A stretch of DNA of 64,000 nucleotides from Dactylosporangium aurantiacum (GTDB lineage: Bacteria > Actinomycetota > Actinomycetes > Mycobacteriales > Micromonosporaceae), in assembly GCF_000716715.1 (NCBI RefSeq), contig NZ_JNYJ01000010.1, positions 114,002 through 178,001 on the forward strand, written 5' to 3'. The translations under genes and the position numbers were made by a program. The first letter of the stretch is position 1; each line of letters opens with the position of its first letter. Below the pieces are notes generated by a model. That model searched no databases, was not told the DNA's origin, and saw only the letters and a program-made list of their open reading frames with translations. This document shows, one piece after another, positions 60,814 to 64,000 of the stretch.

Positions 60814-60871
60814 GATTGCAGTTCGAAAGTGGTTGCGGTCACGCTAGCACGACCGGTTGCGAAGTACAATC
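60814..60871. promoter_or_regulatory. Paired operator half-sites between peptidase E and HxlR genes
   Basis: GATTGCAGTTCG (60814-60825) and CGAAGTACAATC (60860-60871) are inverted copies matching at 10 of 12 positions, with 34 bp between. They sit in the divergent promoter region, the right one only 5 bp from the HxlR start. Binding by HxlR to both genes' promoters is inferred. Confidence 0.45.
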
Positions 60872-60876
60872 AGCGC

Positions 60877-61386
60877 GTGGGAGCGCACAGATCGGGATGC
60901 CCGATCAACCTGGCGGTCGAGGTGCTCGGCGATCGGTGGTCGCTGGTGGTGCTGCGCGACGTGATGTTCGGCAACCGGCACTACTTTCGTGAGCTGCTGA
61001 CCGGCTCCGAGGAGGGCATCGCCTCGAACATCCTCGCCGACCGGCTGCGGCGCCTGGTCACCCACGGCCTGCTGTGGCGGACGGACGACGAGACTCACCG
61101 CCAGAAGATCCGCTACAGCCTCACCGAGCCGGGCGTGCAGCTCGTCCCGGTGATGGCCGCGCTCGGCTCGTGGGGCCGGTCGCACCTGCCGGCCAGTCAC
61201 GAGCTCTCCGTGCGCGCCGAGCTGCTCGAGCAGGGCGGCCCCGAATTGTGGAACCGCTTCATGGACGAGCTACGCGAGCAGCACCTGGGCATCCCGCGCC
61301 CACCGGGCACGCCGTCTGTCTTCGCCGAGCTGCGGGCGGCTTACGAAGCCGCGGTCGCGGGCACCACTCTCGAAAGGACGTCCTAA
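60877..61386 (+). CDS. HxlR-family winged-helix regulator
   Basis: 169 residues from GTG 60877; earlier in-frame sequence has no family similarity. The HxlR domain is clear: GCPINLAVEVLGDRWSLVVL (with the N-terminal Cys that is redox-active in some members), RDVMFGNRHYFRELLTGSEEGIASNILADRLRRLVTHGLL as the HTH, and RYSLTEPGVQLVPVM as the wing. Residues 115-169 are a helical tail. It is divergent from the peptidase E/ASCH operon and probably regulates it and itself through the repeats at 60814-60871. Confidence 0.92.
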   Translation: MGAHRSGCPINLAVEVLGDRWSLVVLRDVMFGNRHYFRELLTGSEEGIASNILADRLRRLVTHGLLWRTDDETHRQKIRYSLTEPGVQLVPVMAALGSWGRSHLPASHELSVRAELLEQGGPELWNRFMDELREQHLGIPRPPGTPSVFAELRAAYEAAVAGTTLERTS

Positions 61387-62229
61387 GGCTGCGGGAATAG
61401 CGTCCGCTGCGGTCGGGGACGGATTTTGCAGGTTGGAGTCGTATCGCCGGGGGAACGCCGAGACCGACCGACGTTGCTGCGAGGTGCCCATCGGCGTCGG
61501 CCGGGGACGCCATTCGGCCAGGCGTTCCGCGCTTTCCTGGTGGAGGGGCCGCGATCGGCGCCGATTCGGGCCCGGGCCCGGTGTAGCGGTGGCCTTGCTG
61601 TGCATCCTCGCGCGCGGCATGCGTTTCCGGCGGCCGCCGCTGCGAGACGGCTTACCGATGGGACGGTTCGTAGCTGTGTAACGGCTGGCGGACTCCTTAT
61701 GGCGCCCGTCGCGTCATGAGCGGAAACCGGAACAGCAACGGAAAGCATCATGCGGGGACAGTGCGAACGGGAGCGACTCTGCAATCCAGCGCGGCCGGCT
61801 CAATCCCAGCAGCCAGCACTTCGGACAAGCCACTTCCCGGACCCGCCGGAACCCACTCTAGAACACCACTCCTGGCCGCCTCTTGACACAGAGGGGTGCC
61901 AAAGGAGTGCGCCAAGATCGGTAGATAGCGTCACCACGCCGATCGGGCACAGCGTCTACGACCTGTGATTCCGGGCCGGCGAGGATGACCATGCAGCGAT
62001 GTCGGAACATGTCGCACCACCCTCGCACTCAACGCCGGCCAAAGGGTCCATCGGGCAGGTCGAGCGGGTTGCAGCAGCCATTGCCGATCTGCTCGCCGAT
62101 CCGCGGACAGCAGCGGCGGCGCAAGCGCGCAGCTGATCAAGAGTTCGCGCGGGCGGTACTGCTCATGGTCGTGGGCCGGCCTCCGGAAACCAATTGGCCC
62201 CTATTGCGGTGACATGCGACCATCCGCCG
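61387..62229. other. 840-bp stretch with at most a tiny gene
   Basis: Lower-G+C region with stops in all frames. A CCTCT/AGAGG hairpin near 61880-61896 and a 45-codon frame at 61999-62136 are the only structure seen. The latter may be a gene tail. No tRNA or known RNA was recognised. Confidence 0.4.
61999..62136 (+). CDS. Possible 45-residue ORF or gene remnant
   Basis: It reads QVERVAAAIADLLADPRTAA near its end, which resembles the C-terminal helix of glycosyltransferases (xxAIxxLLxDP). There is no ribosome site at ATG 61999. It is more likely a remnant than a working gene. Confidence 0.22.
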   Translation: MSEHVAPPSHSTPAKGSIGQVERVAAAIADLLADPRTAAAAQARS

Positions 62230-63330
62230 ATGTCCCACAACACAAGGCAGCGTCGGCTTGACGCGATGCGCGCCTGCGACCGAATCCTTTCCGGCGTCCG
62301 GCCCACGACCATGAGGGAGCGGCTCGCGGACATGGACGCAGGTGGTGATCTGGACGATCAGCCCGACTTCTACGGCGACGGCCCGGTGACCACGCTCGAA
62401 GCACGCGTGGCAGACCTACTGGGAACCGAGGCCGCAGTCTTCTTCCCCACCGGAACGATGGCCCAGCAGGTCGCGCTGCGTTATGGCGCTGACCGCACCG
62501 GCCACCCGACGGTCGCCCTACACCCGCTCGGCCATCTGGAGGTGGACGAACGGCATGCCTACGCCCACCTGGGCGGCCTGCGCAGTACCTGGCCGACCAC
62601 CGCGCCCCGCAACCCGACCGCCGAGGAGATCACCGCCCTCGCCGAACCCGTGAGCACCGTCGTCGTCGAGCTTCCGCTGCGCGGCGCCGGCTTCGTCCTC
62701 CCCTCCTGGGACGAGCTCGCCGCCGCATCCGCCGCGGCGCACGCCATCGGCGCCCGCGTACATTTCGACGGCGCCCGAATCTGGGAATCCACCCCACACC
62801 TGGCACACACCCTCAGCGAGATCGCCGATCTCGCCGACAGCACCTATGTCTCGTTCTACAAGACGATCGGCGGTATCAGTGGGGCGGCGCTCGCGGGCAC
62901 CACAGAGCTCGCCTCCTACGCCCGCATCTGGCGGCACCGCTACGGCGGCGCGGTGTTCCAGCAGTGGCCAGCCGCTCTGACCGCACTCGCCGGCCTCGAC
63001 AGGGAGCTGCCACGCATCCCCGAGTATGTGCGGCACGCGCGTACAGTCGCCGCGGCGCTCACCGCGCTTCCCGGCGCGCGGGTGTATCCAGCACCTCCAC
63101 ACACCCATCGTTTCCTCCTCTGGCTGCCCCACCCGGCGCAGGCGCTCAACGACGCTTCGCTGGCACTCGCCGAGGAGGAAAGGGTGTGGTTTGTCGCTGG
63201 ATGGCAGGAAACAGCCGTGCCGGGTATGGCGATGACCGAGGTCACCGTCGCCGCACCCGCCCTCGACTGGACCGCCGAGAACATCGCCGAGGTCGGTGAG
63301 CGCTTCCTCGGCCGCGTCGTCGACCATTGA
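62230..63330 (+). CDS. Threonine aldolase / beta-eliminating lyase family PLP enzyme
   Basis: 366 residues from ATG 62230. Fold-type I PLP features: DFYGDGPVTTLEARVADLLG, FFPTGTMAQQVAL (cofactor-ring region), RVHFDGARIWES (Asp to the pyridine N, Arg), and the Schiff-base Lys in TYVSFYKTIGGISGAALAG. The family normally splits L-threonine or L-allo-threonine to glycine and acetaldehyde. The N-terminus is about 20 residues longer than in typical aldolases (RQRRLDAMRACDRILSGVRP), so a different beta-hydroxy-amino acid or lyase activity is possible. Codon bias is weaker than the window average. No operon partner. Confidence 0.9.
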   Translation: MSHNTRQRRLDAMRACDRILSGVRPTTMRERLADMDAGGDLDDQPDFYGDGPVTTLEARVADLLGTEAAVFFPTGTMAQQVALRYGADRTGHPTVALHPLGHLEVDERHAYAHLGGLRSTWPTTAPRNPTAEEITALAEPVSTVVVELPLRGAGFVLPSWDELAAASAAAHAIGARVHFDGARIWESTPHLAHTLSEIADLADSTYVSFYKTIGGISGAALAGTTELASYARIWRHRYGGAVFQQWPAALTALAGLDRELPRIPEYVRHARTVAAALTALPGARVYPAPPHTHRFLLWLPHPAQALNDASLALAEEERVWFVAGWQETAVPGMAMTEVTVAAPALDWTAENIAEVGERFLGRVVDH

Positions 63331-63476
63331 CCATGACGTGCCTGCCACGGCTACGCTCGGCGAACACGTTGATCACTGCGTACGGAGAGTCACACCTGCC
63401 CTCTCAGTGGCACACGTGCCCGGCGGCATGAGCGGAAACGTGATCGAGCACGGTTGGCGGCGATTCAGGACCGGCG

Positions 63477-64000
63477 TCAGTGTGGACCGGGTTCGGGTTG
63501 CGGCGGCGTGTGCGTTCGGTGCACCCGGATCGCGGCACGGTGGTCACGGGCGCTGAGTTCGAGTCCGCTGTGTGGCTCGTGGAGGTCTCGGTCTGGAACA
63601 GCGGCGAGGCTGATCTCTCCGGTCAGGCGGGTGTACGTGTCGCTGGACTCGGCGAGCGTTGCGCCGTACTGCCGCAGCACCTGCAGGATCGCCAATCGCA
63701 GCGGGCGGCCGCTGCCCGGATCGACATAGAGCCGGCGGATGCCGTCGCGGTAGAGCAACAGCTGGCGGTAGTCGTCGAGCAGTGCGTCGATCTTGCCCTG
63801 TTCGGGGCAGAATAGGGCGTGATCGATCGAGTGCTGGCCGAAGACGTTGAGCTCTTCGAGCGTGCCGTGCGCACGTTCCGAGGGACGCGCGGTGCCGGCC
63901 AGCCATACCTGGAAAGTCCTGGTGCTCTCGCCTTCGTTGCTTCCCGCGGTCACGAGATCTTCGGCTGGTGCTGGGGTTATCAGCTGATTCGTCCCGACGG
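63477..64000 (-). CDS. Unknown protein, 5' end outside the window
   Basis: The frame is open to the right edge. GTG 63953 could start a 158-residue protein, but sequence before it (NQLITPAPAEDLV) also looks coded. The visible part has QVWLAGTARPSERAHGTLEE, HALFCPEQGKIDALLDDYRQLLL, then RLAILQVLRQYGATLAES and a polar tail with several His. No family is recognised; there are no membrane segments and no catalytic signature. It converges on the PLP-enzyme gene with 146 bp between, which hold nothing recognisable. Confidence 0.55.
   Translation of the reverse strand, partial: VGTNQLITPAPAEDLVTAGSNEGESTRTFQVWLAGTARPSERAHGTLEELNVFGQHSIDHALFCPEQGKIDALLDDYRQLLLYRDGIRRLYVDPGSGRPLRLAILQVLRQYGATLAESSDTYTRLTGEISLAAVPDRDLHEPHSGLELSARDHRAAIRVHRTHTPPQPEPGPH

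Overview
The window comes from a very G+C-rich, GTG-rich actinomycete, most likely a soil or litter member of the Micromonosporaceae. The evidence is the near-total G/C in third codon positions, modular secreted carbohydrate enzymes (CBM2, CBM13, PA14, FN3), a CebR-type palindrome in front of a beta-glucosidase, an ECF sigma/CU044_5270 pair, and several large NTPase-protease proteins of the kind common in this family. No rRNA, tRNA, CRISPR array, insertion sequence or phage structural gene was recognised.

Layout. 1-5.7 kb: a secreted PA14/sugar-dehydrogenase-like lectin protein (cut by the window edge), a DUF4142 protein with a Pro-rich repeat tail, and a MOSC/ferredoxin-reductase fusion. 5.7-14.9 kb: a four-gene minus-strand operon, tightly coupled for its first three genes (GTGA and ATGA overlaps). 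It encodes an HExxH metallopeptidase, a CHAT cysteine protease, a 1507-residue P-loop ATPase with membrane anchor, and a 332-residue protein of unknown type. This is the best candidate for an undescribed system. 15-27.7 kb: ordinary accessory genes, including a SpoIIE/PP2C phosphatase, GH3 beta-glucosidase, MMPL transporter, a 31-residue ORF behind a hairpin that would hide its ribosome site, an ArsR-SRPBCC/DHFR-like pair, a membrane-anchored Hsp70-like protein with an ankyrin partner, and an ECF sigma pair. 27.7-35.9 kb: DUF1905 protein, a 14-bp tandem repeat, polysaccharide deacetylase, MelB-type transporter with divergent TetR, a flavin monooxygenase/SDR pair and a small membrane protein.

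35.9-51.8 kb is rich in biological-conflict genes. A caspase-KAP protein has a beta-propeller set inside its NTPase module. A caspase-TIR fusion faces a SUKH-4-like protein. A three-gene operon (REase-fold nuclease, middle component, SMC-like ABC ATPase) matches the ABC-three-component (ABC-3C) architecture. Between these lie a beta-lactamase/MerR operon, an orphan histidine kinase of lower G+C, and several gene remnants, including a deletion scar that fuses the stumps of an XRE regulator and an SDR gene.

51.9-64 kb: a small membrane protein, an endonuclease/exonuclease/phosphatase-family enzyme, a GH9-FN3-FN3-CBM2 cellulase with a strong terminator, and an NB-ARC/TPR protein. These are followed by a visibly lower-G+C tail with peptidase E, an ASCH-domain gene, a divergent HxlR regulator, a threonine-aldolase-type PLP enzyme, and a partial unknown gene at the edge.

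The plant-polymer enzymes (1-2750, 16235-18496, 53693-56404) suggest cellulose and related glycan use. The protease/NTPase loci look like independent regulated-proteolysis or suicide-type defence modules gathered in one accessory region; that role is inferred from domain content, not demonstrated.
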